Assembly (NCBI GenBank): GCA_002711415.1
Contig: PARI01000017.1
Coordinates: 195,727 to 259,726 of the forward strand
Direction of reading: 5' to 3'
From: Phycisphaerae bacterium
GTDB taxonomy: Bacteria > Planctomycetota > Phycisphaerae > Phycisphaerales > SM1A02
DNA length: 64,000 nucleotides
Positions within the stretch are counted from its first letter, which is position 1; each line of letters begins with the position of its first letter. Position numbers and translations under genes: made by a program. The notes under the pieces were generated by a model. It was not told the origin of the DNA and did not search any database. It saw only the letters and a program-made list of their open reading frames with translations. Shown piece after piece: positions 51,372 to 60,722 of this stretch.

Positions 51372-54300
51372 TCAGCGACCGGAGAGCAGGTATGCCATCA
51401 GGTCCATGACCTCCTCCTTCTCAAGTGAGTTGAGAAGGCCCGCCGGCATCGAGGAAGTGGGGATCTGTTCACGAGAGATGATTCGTGACAGCGGCAGTCT
51501 GACTCGCCGTGGCGTGAAGGGGTCGACATCGACCTCGAGGGTCTCATCGTCGATCGACACGATTCTCCCGATGAACTCGTTCCCGTCATCAAGTCGGATC
51601 AGCCACGAGGCGTACTGGTCGGAAACCTCGTGCGAGGGCTCGATGATCGCTCGCAGAAGATCCCGCCGTGAGAATCTTCCTGATGATGCGGTCAGGTCCG
51701 GCCCTGTGGCTCCTCCCTCTCCTGAGAACCTGTGACAGTGGATGCAGAGAACCTCTGTGAACAGCCGCCTGCCGCGATCAACCGATCCGAGTCCGCCGGT
51801 CCCATCCATCGAGTTCTCCAGGTCAGCCACCTGCCAGTTCGTGACGAACTCCGCGTTGGCCAGGTGGTCCTCGAGCAGATCGATGCTGGCCACCGATTCC
51901 ACCGAGGGAAGCCACGTCGCGAGCATCGCCTTCTCATCCGGGGACAAGCCCTCTCGTGCGCGTTCCTCGATCCGCTCAAGAAATCCCTTGAAGCTGTTGC
52001 CGCCGGTAAAGCCCCTCGCTCGCTTGACCCACCTGAAGTACCGTGATCGCAGGTCCGGAGTCCATCCAGTCCTCGCATGCGACAGCATCCGCGCCAGGTG
52101 GATCTGTTCCTCCTGGGTCGGACTCGTCTCGAGGAGATCGACCGTCCGTTCCGTGGCCTTCGGTGAGCCAAGGCGGATCAGCAGTTCCGAGAGCTGCCGG
52201 TTCAGAAGTCGATCATCCGATGGGTACCATTCGTTCACGTAGTCAATGGCGTCCCCGGCCATGAAGTCCTCGAACCCGTCGTGCCTCATCATCACGATCT
52301 TGATGATCCTGGCGATGGTGATCCGATCACTCAGGTCGGTGCCCGCGTGTGCGAAGTCGCCCAACCTGTACAGGATCTCACGTGCATGCTCTTCGTTGCC
52401 CACCCTGGACATGGCCAGCAGGCCGTTGAGGGCCGAGGTCGGATGCGTCTCCTCGAGGACCAGGTCCTGCCAATCCTCGATTGGATGATGCTCCAGCGAG
52501 ATCCTTGCGGCATAGGCGATCGAGAAATCCTCTGAACCGAGGTGTTCCATCGCCAGTCGAAGGCCCTGGTCGCTGGGATTTCCATGCGCCTCCTCCAGTG
52601 TTCTCCTGAGCCTGGCCGCTTCCGGGTCGGGATTCGTGTTCAGATCACCCGGTTGTTCGTCACCGACGTAGTCGATCCTGTACAGACCGGTCTGGGTTCT
52701 TCGCCCTCCCGTGATGATGAACATCGAACCGTCCCCGGAGATGGCGATGTCGGTCACATTCAGGGGAGTGCCTCGAGCGAACTCTGTCCATTCACCCGTG
52801 TACGTTGCTCCATCAGGTTCCATGTTCACGGCCAGGATCCTCCCCCAGGCCCAGTCCCCGAGAAACAGTGCCGAACGCCAGGGCTCCGGGAAGTTGGTCT
52901 CGTGGCCGAAGATGATGCCGGTCGGTGATGATGCATCCGTTCGGCATACGAAGCCCGCTGAGTCGGGAAGTCCCTGTTCCCACTTTCCGGTTCCGCCTCG
53001 CCACCCATACTCTCCACCCGAGACCACGTGGTAGACCGTCGGCTCCCGGTACCAGGGAAGGCCCATGTCGTATTCCATGTCGGCGTCATAGGTGAACAGT
53101 TCACCGTCCGCGTTGAAGGCAAGGTCGTAGGGGTTTCTCAGGCCTCCTGCATACAGGACGAACTCGTTTCCATCCGGATCCGTCCTGTAGATCGATCCGG
53201 CAGGAGCCTTGATCCCGACTGCATGGCCGCTGGGATCCCAGATCCGGTCATCAAGGACATCCTCCGCCCAGTGGGCGTGTGGTGAACTCCCTGCGATGCG
53301 GTCCGGCCTGCTGGTGTAGTTGCCGTTGACGATCCAGATCGAGCCGTCCGGTCCCTCGACGATTCCGTGGTTGCCATGCTCGGATCCGTTACCGAATGCG
53401 GCCAGTCGCTCTACTTCGTCGAATTGATCATCTCCATCGGTGTCCGTGAGCCTGTAGAGGCCGCCGCCATCCTCGGCTTTCCGGGTCACGTTCGCGTAGA
53501 GACTGCCGTTTGAATACACGAGTCCCTGGGCCATGCCGATCGGTACATCCAGCGGCTCGACCTTGACCCTGTCCTCGTCCTCCAACATCACCCTGTACAT
53601 CCGACCATACTGACTCGAGATGATCAGGCGACCAACATCATCGAAGGTCATGCAGACCCATGAACCCTCACCCGGTCCAGCAGAATGGAGTCGAGTCGCC
53701 CTGAATCCATCCGGCAGGATGATGCTGCTTCCCGAAGGGGCGTCCGCCCGCTGGAACATGTCATGCCAGGGGCCGTCATGATCATCGACTCGTCCATGTG
53801 AATGGACCGCGCTCCACCGAGCTCGATCGATCGATCCCTCCCACTCCAGGTCGGTGACGAACTCCACCCCGCTTCCATCTGCCAACTCGATCTCGAGAAT
53901 CGCCGCGAGTCCCGCCGGCCCTCCGTGGTTGAGGCATTCAACCTCGATCCTGTTGGCACCCTTGACAAGGCCTTCGACCCCATCAACTCGAACAGGGCTG
54001 GCCCAGTCATCGCCATTGGCCACTTCATGGCCGTTGATCATCGCGATGAACTCGTTGTCGCACGTGATCGTCAGTGATGCGGATGCCACTGCTGTGTCGA
54101 GATCGAACGAGCGAGCAAGAATGCAACGCTGATCATCAGTCGCCTCCTCCTCGATCCAGATCCAGGCAGGGATCGTCTGCCGGCCGATGCCCTCGGATTG
54201 TGTCGCCTCGTGATCGCCCGGCTCGTCCATCCTTCGAAGGCGGATGTTCCTGAACTGGACCTTCATAGGCTCCCCCGTATGGAGCTGGAGGGCGAAGAGT

Positions 54301-54890
54301 CCTTCCGTGCGAGAGAAGCGGGGATGCTGGTCGATCAGGTCCATCATCGTGATGCCGTTGATCTGGTGTACGAGTCTCGGGCCGTCAGCGATGATCCGAT
54401 AGGTGTTCCATTCCCCCGTTCTCACGTGTTCAACGAGTTCGTCCGGGTTGCCGATCGCTCCGATGTTGAGTTTGTTGCCGTTCGAATCGATCACGCAGTG
54501 TGTGCCTCGTTCCATGAGGATCCCGCGACCACCTGCGTCATAGAGGATGCCTGTGTAGCGGTTTTCCCTGTCCATGTCCGCCTGGTACCCGATTGCGTCA
54601 CCGGTATCTGTGCGTTCGCTCCTGTACTGGACACCCGAGTTCCCAGACTCGATTCTGAATTCCAGCACCAGTTCGAAGTTTGCGCACCTGTCCTTCCAGA
54701 ACAGGTAACTGTTTGCGGAAAGTGGATTGTCTCTGGTCGTACTCCCGGTGATTGTGCCATCCTCGACCGTCCAGACTTCCTGGTCTCCGGACCATCCATC
54801 GAGGTCGATTCCGTTGAACAGGGATTCCCAGCCGAATTCCTCCTGCCCCGGAGCCGTGACGACAAGCATCATGAGTATCGCGGTGATCAT
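51372..54890 (-). CDS. giant exported fusion: DUF1080, beta-sandwich, PVC-type dehydrogenase propeller, HEAT-like and C-type heme domains
   Basis: A protein of about 1172 residues from the ATG at 54890 (an ATG at 54947 adds 19 residues). In order: signal peptide, DUF1080 (about 15-220; LFNGIDLDGW, FRIESGNSGVQYRSE, EWNTYRIIADG), a carbohydrate-binding-like sandwich (about 240-350), the PVC-type membrane-bound dehydrogenase propeller (about 395-740; LPDGFRATRLHS, AGGLRNPYDLAFN, GGEYGWRGG), a helical region like HEAT repeats (about 750-1030) and a C-terminal domain with C-I-H-C-H (about 1059), a canonical heme c motif. It probably oxidises a sugar and passes electrons to the heme. TATAGT lies 6 nt before the ATG. 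Confidence 0.85.
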   Translation of the reverse strand: MITAILMMLVVTAPGQEEFGWESLFNGIDLDGWSGDQEVWTVEDGTITGSTTRDNPLSANSYLFWKDRCANFELVLEFRIESGNSGVQYRSERTDTGDAIGYQADMDRENRYTGILYDAGGRGILMERGTHCVIDSNGNKLNIGAIGNPDELVEHVRTGEWNTYRIIADGPRLVHQINGITMMDLIDQHPRFSRTEGLFALQLHTGEPMKVQFRNIRLRRMDEPGDHEATQSEGIGRQTIPAWIWIEEEATDDQRCILARSFDLDTAVASASLTITCDNEFIAMINGHEVANGDDWASPVRVDGVEGLVKGANRIEVECLNHGGPAGLAAILEIELADGSGVEFVTDLEWEGSIDRARWSAVHSHGRVDDHDGPWHDMFQRADAPSGSSIILPDGFRATRLHSAGPGEGSWVCMTFDDVGRLIISSQYGRMYRVMLEDEDRVKVEPLDVPIGMAQGLVYSNGSLYANVTRKAEDGGGLYRLTDTDGDDQFDEVERLAAFGNGSEHGNHGIVEGPDGSIWIVNGNYTSRPDRIAGSSPHAHWAEDVLDDRIWDPSGHAVGIKAPAGSIYRTDPDGNEFVLYAGGLRNPYDLAFNADGELFTYDADMEYDMGLPWYREPTVYHVVSGGEYGWRGGTGKWEQGLPDSAGFVCRTDASSPTGIIFGHETNFPEPWRSALFLGDWAWGRILAVNMEPDGATYTGEWTEFARGTPLNVTDIAISGDGSMFIITGGRRTQTGLYRIDYVGDEQPGDLNTNPDPEAARLRRTLEEAHGNPSDQGLRLAMEHLGSEDFSIAYAARISLEHHPIEDWQDLVLEETHPTSALNGLLAMSRVGNEEHAREILYRLGDFAHAGTDLSDRITIARIIKIVMMRHDGFEDFMAGDAIDYVNEWYPSDDRLLNRQLSELLIRLGSPKATERTVDLLETSPTQEEQIHLARMLSHARTGWTPDLRSRYFRWVKRARGFTGGNSFKGFLERIEERAREGLSPDEKAMLATWLPSVESVASIDLLEDHLANAEFVTNWQVADLENSMDGTGGLGSVDRGRRLFTEVLCIHCHRFSGEGGATGPDLTASSGRFSRRDLLRAIIEPSHEVSDQYASWLIRLDDGNEFIGRIVSIDDETLEVDVDPFTPRRVRLPLSRIISREQIPTSSMPAGLLNSLEKEEVMDLMAYLLSGR

Positions 54891-54896
54891 GAGGCC

Positions 54897-54902
54897 ACTA
54901 TA
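54897..54902 (-). promoter_or_regulatory. TANNNT box (TATAGT), candidate leaderless -10
   Basis: TATAGT on the minus strand is the best -10 match of the set, exactly 6 nt before the ATG at 54890. It lies within the longer reading from 54947 and argues for the shorter start. Confidence 0.55.
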
Positions 54903-54995
54903 GCCAATGGGTGCATGATTCTGGTTCGTTTGCTCTTGAACCGACATGGCTGATCATGGAACATGGTGATCCTATCCCGATCAATGGAGCCTTCG

Positions 54996-56348
54996 ATGCG
55001 AACCAAGGTTCATGTTCCAGTCATTCGCTTGCTGGTTGTCTTCCTGTCGATCCTTCTCCCGGCTCTGCCTGCCGATGCGGATGACAAGGACAAGCAGTTC
55101 GTATTCCGATGCCAGCTTACACAGCACCAGTTCTCGGTTCGATACACGGTCCCGAACGACCTGTACGCGCTCGAGTTGGACAGGGTCGACGTTGATCAGC
55201 ACGAGATCTCCATGTACCTCACGCTTCGTATCGAGGGTGGGATCACCAGGCTTGGCACGCCCGAGGTGCAGGTCCTCACACAGAAGTACGCCAACACGGA
55301 TTTGATCATCGATACCGCCAACCTGCATGTCCGGGAGGACAAGAAGGGTGAGATGGGCAGCTACAAGCTCATCAAGACACTCCACAGGGATGCGCCGCTG
55401 CCCCCGCTCTGGGAGGGCATGCCACTGGCCGTCGATGCGACCCGCAAGAAGATCAGCGTCTCCATGGATGTTCCAGAGGATACGTGGACCTTGTCGATCG
55501 ACAACGTGACCATGCTGAACAACGTTCCCAGAATGTCCCTGACCCTGGACATGCCCGTTACCGCCGGCACACCGGAACAGGTCACCCGAACCGTTTCCTG
55601 GTCACCCGATGACGAGGTCTCGCTTGCTGGTGCGGTCGTCATGCTTCGCACCAGGCAGGGGGACACGGAATCGCCTCACCGTCTCGTCTACGACATGCCC
55701 CTTGGTCAGGCTGATTCCGGCACCTGGGACGGGCCGCCCATGAAGCTGAGCGTGCGTTCTCGGGGTATCAACGCCAACTTCCAGGTCGAAGGCCCCGGGT
55801 GGTGGGCTCGGCAGGACAAGGATGAGGTCGTTGATACGGCTGGTGTCATGTACGTCACCATCGGTCGCGACATGGATGAGCCTGATCCGGAGGACAAGGG
55901 TGGGCTGTTCAAGTTCTCGTTCGCAAATCCCACGGCGCGAATCGATCATGCCCGTGTCTACGCCAGGACGATCATCGACGGCCGGATCTCTCCTTATCGA
56001 CTCGCTGCCTGTGCGCCGCTCGGCACCGTTGACATGGAAGCGAAGTCCGGGATCACCTCGACCTCCCAACTGGAGCTGAGTCCGACATCGACGTGGTCGG
56101 CCATCATCAACTGCAAGGTTCCCGGCGAGTCGATCAAGGCGACACTTGCCGATATCCAGCATGTCCAGGGCGTGGCGAACGTCTTCCTGACACTTCGGGG
56201 ATCAGACGAGGACTGGAACTCCGACAGAATCAACAACCTGTCCGTCACCGTTCCACTGGGGATCGCACGACCCAGCCTGGTCCAGGTGTACGTGTCAACC
56301 AACCGTGAGAGCGGCCGCGTGTATCGACCATCCTCGCCCGATCAGTGA
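54996..56348 (+). CDS. exported hypothetical protein, 450 aa
   Basis: I do not recognise a family. GGAG with 6-nt spacing supports the ATG at 54996 over earlier ATGs at 54963 and 54984. A signal peptide (about 1-28, RLLVVFLSILLPALPADA) precedes a beta-rich protein of four similar segments, each beginning with a phrase such as FSVRYTVPNDLYALELDRV, ISVSMDVPEDTWTLSID, NANFQVEGPGWWARQ and WSAIINCKVPGESIKATL. These look like four tandem beta-sandwich repeats. It lies between the giant fusion and a PqiA-like gene, convergent with the latter. Confidence 0.75.
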   Translation: MRTKVHVPVIRLLVVFLSILLPALPADADDKDKQFVFRCQLTQHQFSVRYTVPNDLYALELDRVDVDQHEISMYLTLRIEGGITRLGTPEVQVLTQKYANTDLIIDTANLHVREDKKGEMGSYKLIKTLHRDAPLPPLWEGMPLAVDATRKKISVSMDVPEDTWTLSIDNVTMLNNVPRMSLTLDMPVTAGTPEQVTRTVSWSPDDEVSLAGAVVMLRTRQGDTESPHRLVYDMPLGQADSGTWDGPPMKLSVRSRGINANFQVEGPGWWARQDKDEVVDTAGVMYVTIGRDMDEPDPEDKGGLFKFSFANPTARIDHARVYARTIIDGRISPYRLAACAPLGTVDMEAKSGITSTSQLELSPTSTWSAIINCKVPGESIKATLADIQHVQGVANVFLTLRGSDEDWNSDRINNLSVTVPLGIARPSLVQVYVSTNRESGRVYRPSSPDQ

Positions 56349-56356
56349 TCAGTTGG

Positions 56357-57451
56357 CTACAGGAGTTTTCTCGTCCTCTTCCTTGTCTTGGTCACGTCCC
56401 CGTAGGCGACCATGTGGATGACACCGGTCACGACGAGGTTGATGATGATCGCCAGCACCATGAAGTAGAGACCTGATTGGACATCTGTCTTGATGAACTC
56501 CTTGCCCTCGGACATGATCAGGATCAATGCCAGTCCGAAGACATCGAGCATCGACCATCGTCCCAGGCTTGCGGAGATGTGGAGAAGCCGCCTGTAGCCT
56601 CTGACGGTGCTCGTCGAGAACCATGTGAAGGCGAGCGTGGCGATTCGCAGCAGCGGGGTGACGATCAGGAAGAGTCCGAAGCAGGCCCCGATTCCGTAGA
56701 TCGATTTGTCCAGGAACATGATCTTGGTCGCTGTGAGAATGCTGTACGCTCGTGTGTTCAACAGCGCCTGGTTGATCTTCAGAAAATCATGAGCGATCGC
56801 GTACGCAAGCGCGATCAGTGAGAGCAGCAGGATGAATGGAACGATCCACGCCTTGGGCCCGAACGTCTTCATGGGACAGACGACGATCTTGAAGTCGTTC
56901 GGCAGCTTCGCGAGTTCAGGTCGCAGATCGAGCATGGTCGACACGGCCTCTGACGTACCCATGCTGATCATGATGGCGGCGATGAAGAAGTACACCCCCA
57001 TGTGAAGCTCTGCTCCGACGAACGTCTGCTGGTTCGAGAGCACGAGCAGGACGCCGACGACGAAGATGTCCATCATGGACCACTTGCCAAGGTACTTCAG
57101 GACGTGCTCGATTCGGATCCTGCGGCTCATCGTCATCGGCGCGAACCAGATCGCGTAGAGCATCCCGATCTTGACCAGCGGGAATATGATCGAGAAGCCG
57201 AGCACGAGGACCGCGATCAGCCAGAGTCCATGTTCGAACAGGAGCGCCACCGAGTGGGGGAGGCTGTAGATCACGGTCTGCTTGAGAACCTGCCTGATCT
57301 CCAGGAACGGAAGCGTCAGTGCCATGATGTTGCAGATGAGCGATACCGTGATCAGTGACGGGATGATCCAGCCGGCACGTCCGAACATCCTCCACGGCGC
57401 AATCCGGCTGGCAGGATCTATCGTTCTGATCAGTGGCTGGCTCTGTTCCAT
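56357..57451 (-). CDS. PqiA-like paraquat-inducible membrane protein
   Basis: A 364-residue protein of two related halves, each with four membrane helices: GKWSMMDIFVVGVLLVLSN in the first and GRWSMLDVFGLALILIMSEG in the second are the PqiA domain hallmarks, and FLEIRQ follows helix 1 as usual. The zinc-ribbon Cys of some PqiA proteins are lacking. PqiA is the inner-membrane partner of MCE lipid-transport proteins such as PqiB, but no MCE gene is in the window. No ribosome site is clear before the ATG. Confidence 0.85.
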   Translation of the reverse strand: MEQSQPLIRTIDPASRIAPWRMFGRAGWIIPSLITVSLICNIMALTLPFLEIRQVLKQTVIYSLPHSVALLFEHGLWLIAVLVLGFSIIFPLVKIGMLYAIWFAPMTMSRRIRIEHVLKYLGKWSMMDIFVVGVLLVLSNQQTFVGAELHMGVYFFIAAIMISMGTSEAVSTMLDLRPELAKLPNDFKIVVCPMKTFGPKAWIVPFILLLSLIALAYAIAHDFLKINQALLNTRAYSILTATKIMFLDKSIYGIGACFGLFLIVTPLLRIATLAFTWFSTSTVRGYRRLLHISASLGRWSMLDVFGLALILIMSEGKEFIKTDVQSGLYFMVLAIIINLVVTGVIHMVAYGDVTKTRKRTRKLL

Positions 57452-57527
57452 CCGGTGGCCCCAGGGTTCTTCACTGCTTCATCGGCTTGATCGGCCTGAT
57501 TGTTGAATCCAGCAGAGATCTCCATGC

Positions 57528-59543
57528 TCAGGGGGCGACCGCATCAGCGTCAACGGCCTGGCCACCCGGCCGAAAAACCCTGCGTGCGCGAGCGATCAAG
57601 TCCGCGGCCATGATCCGCATCGAAACCGTGTCCATGATCTGCCTGTGCCCGATCCGACTGCCGATCATGACCAGGTCCTCCGGTTTCGTACGATCCTGAT
57701 CGAGAAGTGCACGAATGGCTTCGGCCTCCTCGTGCTCGTGGATGCCCGACCATGCAGGGTCGATGAAATCCGAGGTGTCCCAGATCACGTGTGTTCTTGG
57801 TCGTTCCGATTCAAGATTCGAATCCAGGACCGCGATGATGTACACGATCGCATCCTCATCCTGTCTCTTCAACATCCCCGATATCGAATCCTTCCAGCCG
57901 GAACCAGCACCCATCGAATCGACTAGGCGGTCCTGTTCTCGTTCGCGTGCCATCGCTAGCCCGAGCAGTTGATCCGGGATGACCATGTCGAGTGCATCGT
58001 GCACCCTGCGAACCTGCTGGCCGTTGTAGATTTCCTCATCAACGAGCATCTCGAGTGCCGGCATCGTCTCCTCGAGCATGCTCATCGCCAGCAATGATCC
58101 TGCATAGGTCCCGTCATCGGAGATCCTGCCGATCAGCCTGAGCAGCGAGACCAGTCGATCGGCAGCCCGAATGGCATGTTCACTCGATTCCGGTCTCGGT
58201 TCCATCAAAGCCGACCTCATGTGAATCATCGCATCGGCCACGAGGAATCTGCCCAGTGCCCGGAAGCCGCCAATCCAAGGAAGTGACATCGCGGGCCTGC
58301 CCTGGTCCAGTACGGAGATGTCGCATTCCTTGATGCTCGTCGCTGCATCCAGGAGAAGGCGTGTCTCCTCGAGTGTCTCCATCAACACGGTTCCTGCTTC
58401 ATCGACGTACCGCTCCGAGATCGCTTCCGGCGCGTTCCGGATCGTCTCGATCATGTCCAGGACCTGTGGCGCCAGCTCCTGCATGGCCGCAGCGGCTTTC
58501 GCATAGAAGACGGCCGCATTTCTCATCGAGTCAGCATCGATCCTTCCAGAGGCGATGCCATGGAGCAGCAGCCTCTGCTCGGCCAGCATCGTCTCAAGCG
58601 CATCCCTCCGTTGGACCAGATGTACCAGTGAAGGCATCACCCTGTTCGCCAGCAGTCCGTATTCGCCATTCTTCAACTGGACTGCGAACTCACTGGCCAG
58701 TTCCGCGGCCAGGTCCCGGTCCGCCATCGCGAAGATATCCGTCATCCTCTCTTGGGCAGATTCGAGCAGGTCCATGTCGGCCACGATGTCGAAGTCCGCC
58801 CCCGGTCTCTCCTGCTCGGATACCTCCAGGGCATCAAGGAAATCGTCGACCTGGTAGTCGGCCTGCTCGTCGTCAGCCAGCAGTTGTTCTCGCAACCAGT
58901 CGACAAGCATCTGTTTTTCACCGCTGACGGCCCCCACGAATCGAAATGGATCCGGGCCTCCGAGTTCCGACATCTGTTCGTTGAGATCATGCGCAAGTTC
59001 CGGAGGCAGCATTCCACCGGCGATCAGCTCGTTGATCGTCTGGTTCTGGTTCATCATCACGGCTCCTCCGACGAGAGAGCTGACGACCAGATCGTCCTGC
59101 ACCATGTCTCTGGTCACCCTGATCCCGAGCCCTAAGTTCGTCGAGGCAGCGGTCATGTCACCATCGATGATGTTGATGCACGCTGCCACGTCCGCGAGTC
59201 GAGCCAGGTTTCTCATCGGGGACAGGTGCGGTACGAGCATCATCATCCCCTCACTGCGATCAAGATCGAAGTCGACGTAATCGCACTGGCTGGCCTTTGC
59301 GAGGTGCTCCAGAGCAGGCATCGCCCTGTCCATCACGTTTCTGAGTTCCGCCGGGATCGAGCCCGAGATCATCGCCTGTTGGAAATCAAGCTCCAGGAGC
59401 GCGTTCCAGTCCGACTCATCAAGCAATTCCAGTGTCACGAAGGCCTGGCGATAGTGTTCGGAGGCGTTCTCAGACGAATCCTGCGCAGCCAGACACAGCA
59501 GCCCAATGCTCATTGCTTTGAATGTCATGATCAGGCACGACAT
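57528..59543 (-). CDS. exported hypothetical helical protein with internal duplication, 671 aa
   Basis: I do not recognise a family. GGGAGA sits about 5 nt before the ATG at 59543. A weak signal peptide (about 1-20) precedes an all-helical protein. Residues about 85-185 and 405-505 read as two copies of one unit: C-D-Y-V-D-F-D-L-D near a start, then an M/L-P-x-(L/I) turn, F/R-x-L-(A/G)-R, A-D-A, and a basic helix followed by a V/L-x-S-L-V/L-A stretch. The C-terminal third has a conserved-looking HVIWDTSDF and EDLVMIGSRIGHRQ. Function is unknown. Confidence 0.65.
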   Translation of the reverse strand: MSCLIMTFKAMSIGLLCLAAQDSSENASEHYRQAFVTLELLDESDWNALLELDFQQAMISGSIPAELRNVMDRAMPALEHLAKASQCDYVDFDLDRSEGMMMLVPHLSPMRNLARLADVAACINIIDGDMTAASTNLGLGIRVTRDMVQDDLVVSSLVGGAVMMNQNQTINELIAGGMLPPELAHDLNEQMSELGGPDPFRFVGAVSGEKQMLVDWLREQLLADDEQADYQVDDFLDALEVSEQERPGADFDIVADMDLLESAQERMTDIFAMADRDLAAELASEFAVQLKNGEYGLLANRVMPSLVHLVQRRDALETMLAEQRLLLHGIASGRIDADSMRNAAVFYAKAAAAMQELAPQVLDMIETIRNAPEAISERYVDEAGTVLMETLEETRLLLDAATSIKECDISVLDQGRPAMSLPWIGGFRALGRFLVADAMIHMRSALMEPRPESSEHAIRAADRLVSLLRLIGRISDDGTYAGSLLAMSMLEETMPALEMLVDEEIYNGQQVRRVHDALDMVIPDQLLGLAMAREREQDRLVDSMGAGSGWKDSISGMLKRQDEDAIVYIIAVLDSNLESERPRTHVIWDTSDFIDPAWSGIHEHEEAEAIRALLDQDRTKPEDLVMIGSRIGHRQIMDTVSMRIMAADLIARARRVFRPGGQAVDADAVAP

Positions 59544-59689
59544 CGAGATCTCCCGGCTTCTGATACTCAGACTTGATGCATCAATCTAGCATTCAGAGTG
59601 GCAATTTATCCGGCTTGCCGTTGATGATCCGGGAATTCGGGCGTTGTGATGCTACTGTGATCGCTTCCAAGACCTCGTTCTCATGCGAA

Positions 59690-60676
59690 TCACGGCGATC
59701 CGGACCTCGTCGTCGCGCCGGGCTCATCCTCGTAGAAGCGGGCGATCGCCTTTCTCGAGGACAACGTGAAGCAGCCGAACGCGACGACGCCAAGCACGAA
59801 CGGGGCCAGGTAGTAGATGGCCCTGAACACCAGGATCGAGCCAAGCACGTGCGTGGGATTTGATCCCTGTCCCAGGGCGAGGACCATCAGGGTCGCGAAC
59901 ACGCCGAGTCCACCGGGAACCAGTGACATCAGGGCGATGAACTGTACGACTGCGAACAGGCCGAAGAAGCCGAGCAGCGGGAGCTTGCCATCATCGGGAA
60001 GCAGCACCCAGAGAACGGATGCCGCGATGGCCAGGTCCAGGCATGACACGCAGGTCTGCATGATCGACGTGGCCAGGTTCGGCAGCCTGAACTCCCACTT
60101 CCACAGTTTCACGGGTTGTTTCCTGAGACCGCAGATGAGCAGGTACACGGCAAGAAGCAGGAGCAGGCCGATCCCGATCATTCGGATCCACATTCCGTCG
60201 ATCCGGATCAGGCGTCCGAGTTCATGCGGCTCCAACACGAAGGCCAGTCCGCTCATCGTGATCAGTCCAAGCCAGTAGGTCATCATCCCGAACACGACGA
60301 TGAAGCCCACGTCGGAGGCCTTGAATCCCCATGCCGGGTATATCCTCAGCCGGATGAAGCCGCCCACGATCACTGCATGGCCCGTCGTGTTGGTGAAGCT
60401 GTACCCGAGAAGTCCTGCGAGCATGGGTTTCCATGTCGGGACATTCCGGTCCCTGAACTTTACGGCGACTATGTCGTACCCGGACAAGGCGATGTATCCA
60501 AGCATCGTGAGCCCGATTGCCGTGATCAGCTCCCAGGCCTTGATGTCCAGGATGTTGCTCCACAATTGCGATGGATCGTGGTTTCTCAACTGTCGCCACA
60601 GGACGTAGCACGCGACGAGGAAGAGCGCGATGGTTATGAAGGGCGTCAGTTTCTTGAGCAGTTGCTTCAATCGCAT
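59690..60676 (-). CDS. YbhN/UPF0104-type lysylphosphatidylglycerol synthase-like membrane protein
   Basis: A 328-residue membrane protein with about eight helices and the family signatures GYSFTNTTGHAVIVGGFIRLRIY (about 85-105) and LMSLVPGGLGVFATLMV (about 245-265). It corresponds to the flippase half of MprF without the synthase domain, so it probably moves a lipid. ATG 60676 lacks a Shine-Dalgarno; a TACTGT box lies 6 nt before it. The longer frame upstream lies over nagZ and is spurious. Divergent from nagZ by 46 nt. Confidence 0.85.
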   Translation of the reverse strand: MRLKQLLKKLTPFITIALFLVACYVLWRQLRNHDPSQLWSNILDIKAWELITAIGLTMLGYIALSGYDIVAVKFRDRNVPTWKPMLAGLLGYSFTNTTGHAVIVGGFIRLRIYPAWGFKASDVGFIVVFGMMTYWLGLITMSGLAFVLEPHELGRLIRIDGMWIRMIGIGLLLLLAVYLLICGLRKQPVKLWKWEFRLPNLATSIMQTCVSCLDLAIAASVLWVLLPDDGKLPLLGFFGLFAVVQFIALMSLVPGGLGVFATLMVLALGQGSNPTHVLGSILVFRAIYYLAPFVLGVVAFGCFTLSSRKAIARFYEDEPGATTRSGSP

Positions 60677-60682
60677 GTGGCC

Positions 60683-60688
60683 ACAGTA
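60683..60688 (-). promoter_or_regulatory. TANNNT box (TACTGT), candidate leaderless -10
   Basis: TACTGT on the minus strand, exactly 6 nt before the YbhN-like ATG at 60676. The start codon has no ribosome site. Confidence 0.5.
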
Positions 60689-60722
60689 TGCACGAAATCG
60701 AGATGAAGGATAGGCTGAAGTG

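Noticed and set aside
54891..54947. Start of the heme fusion at 54947
   Set aside because: No ribosome site and a hydrophilic 19-residue extension before the signal peptide; TATAGT before 54890 fits better.
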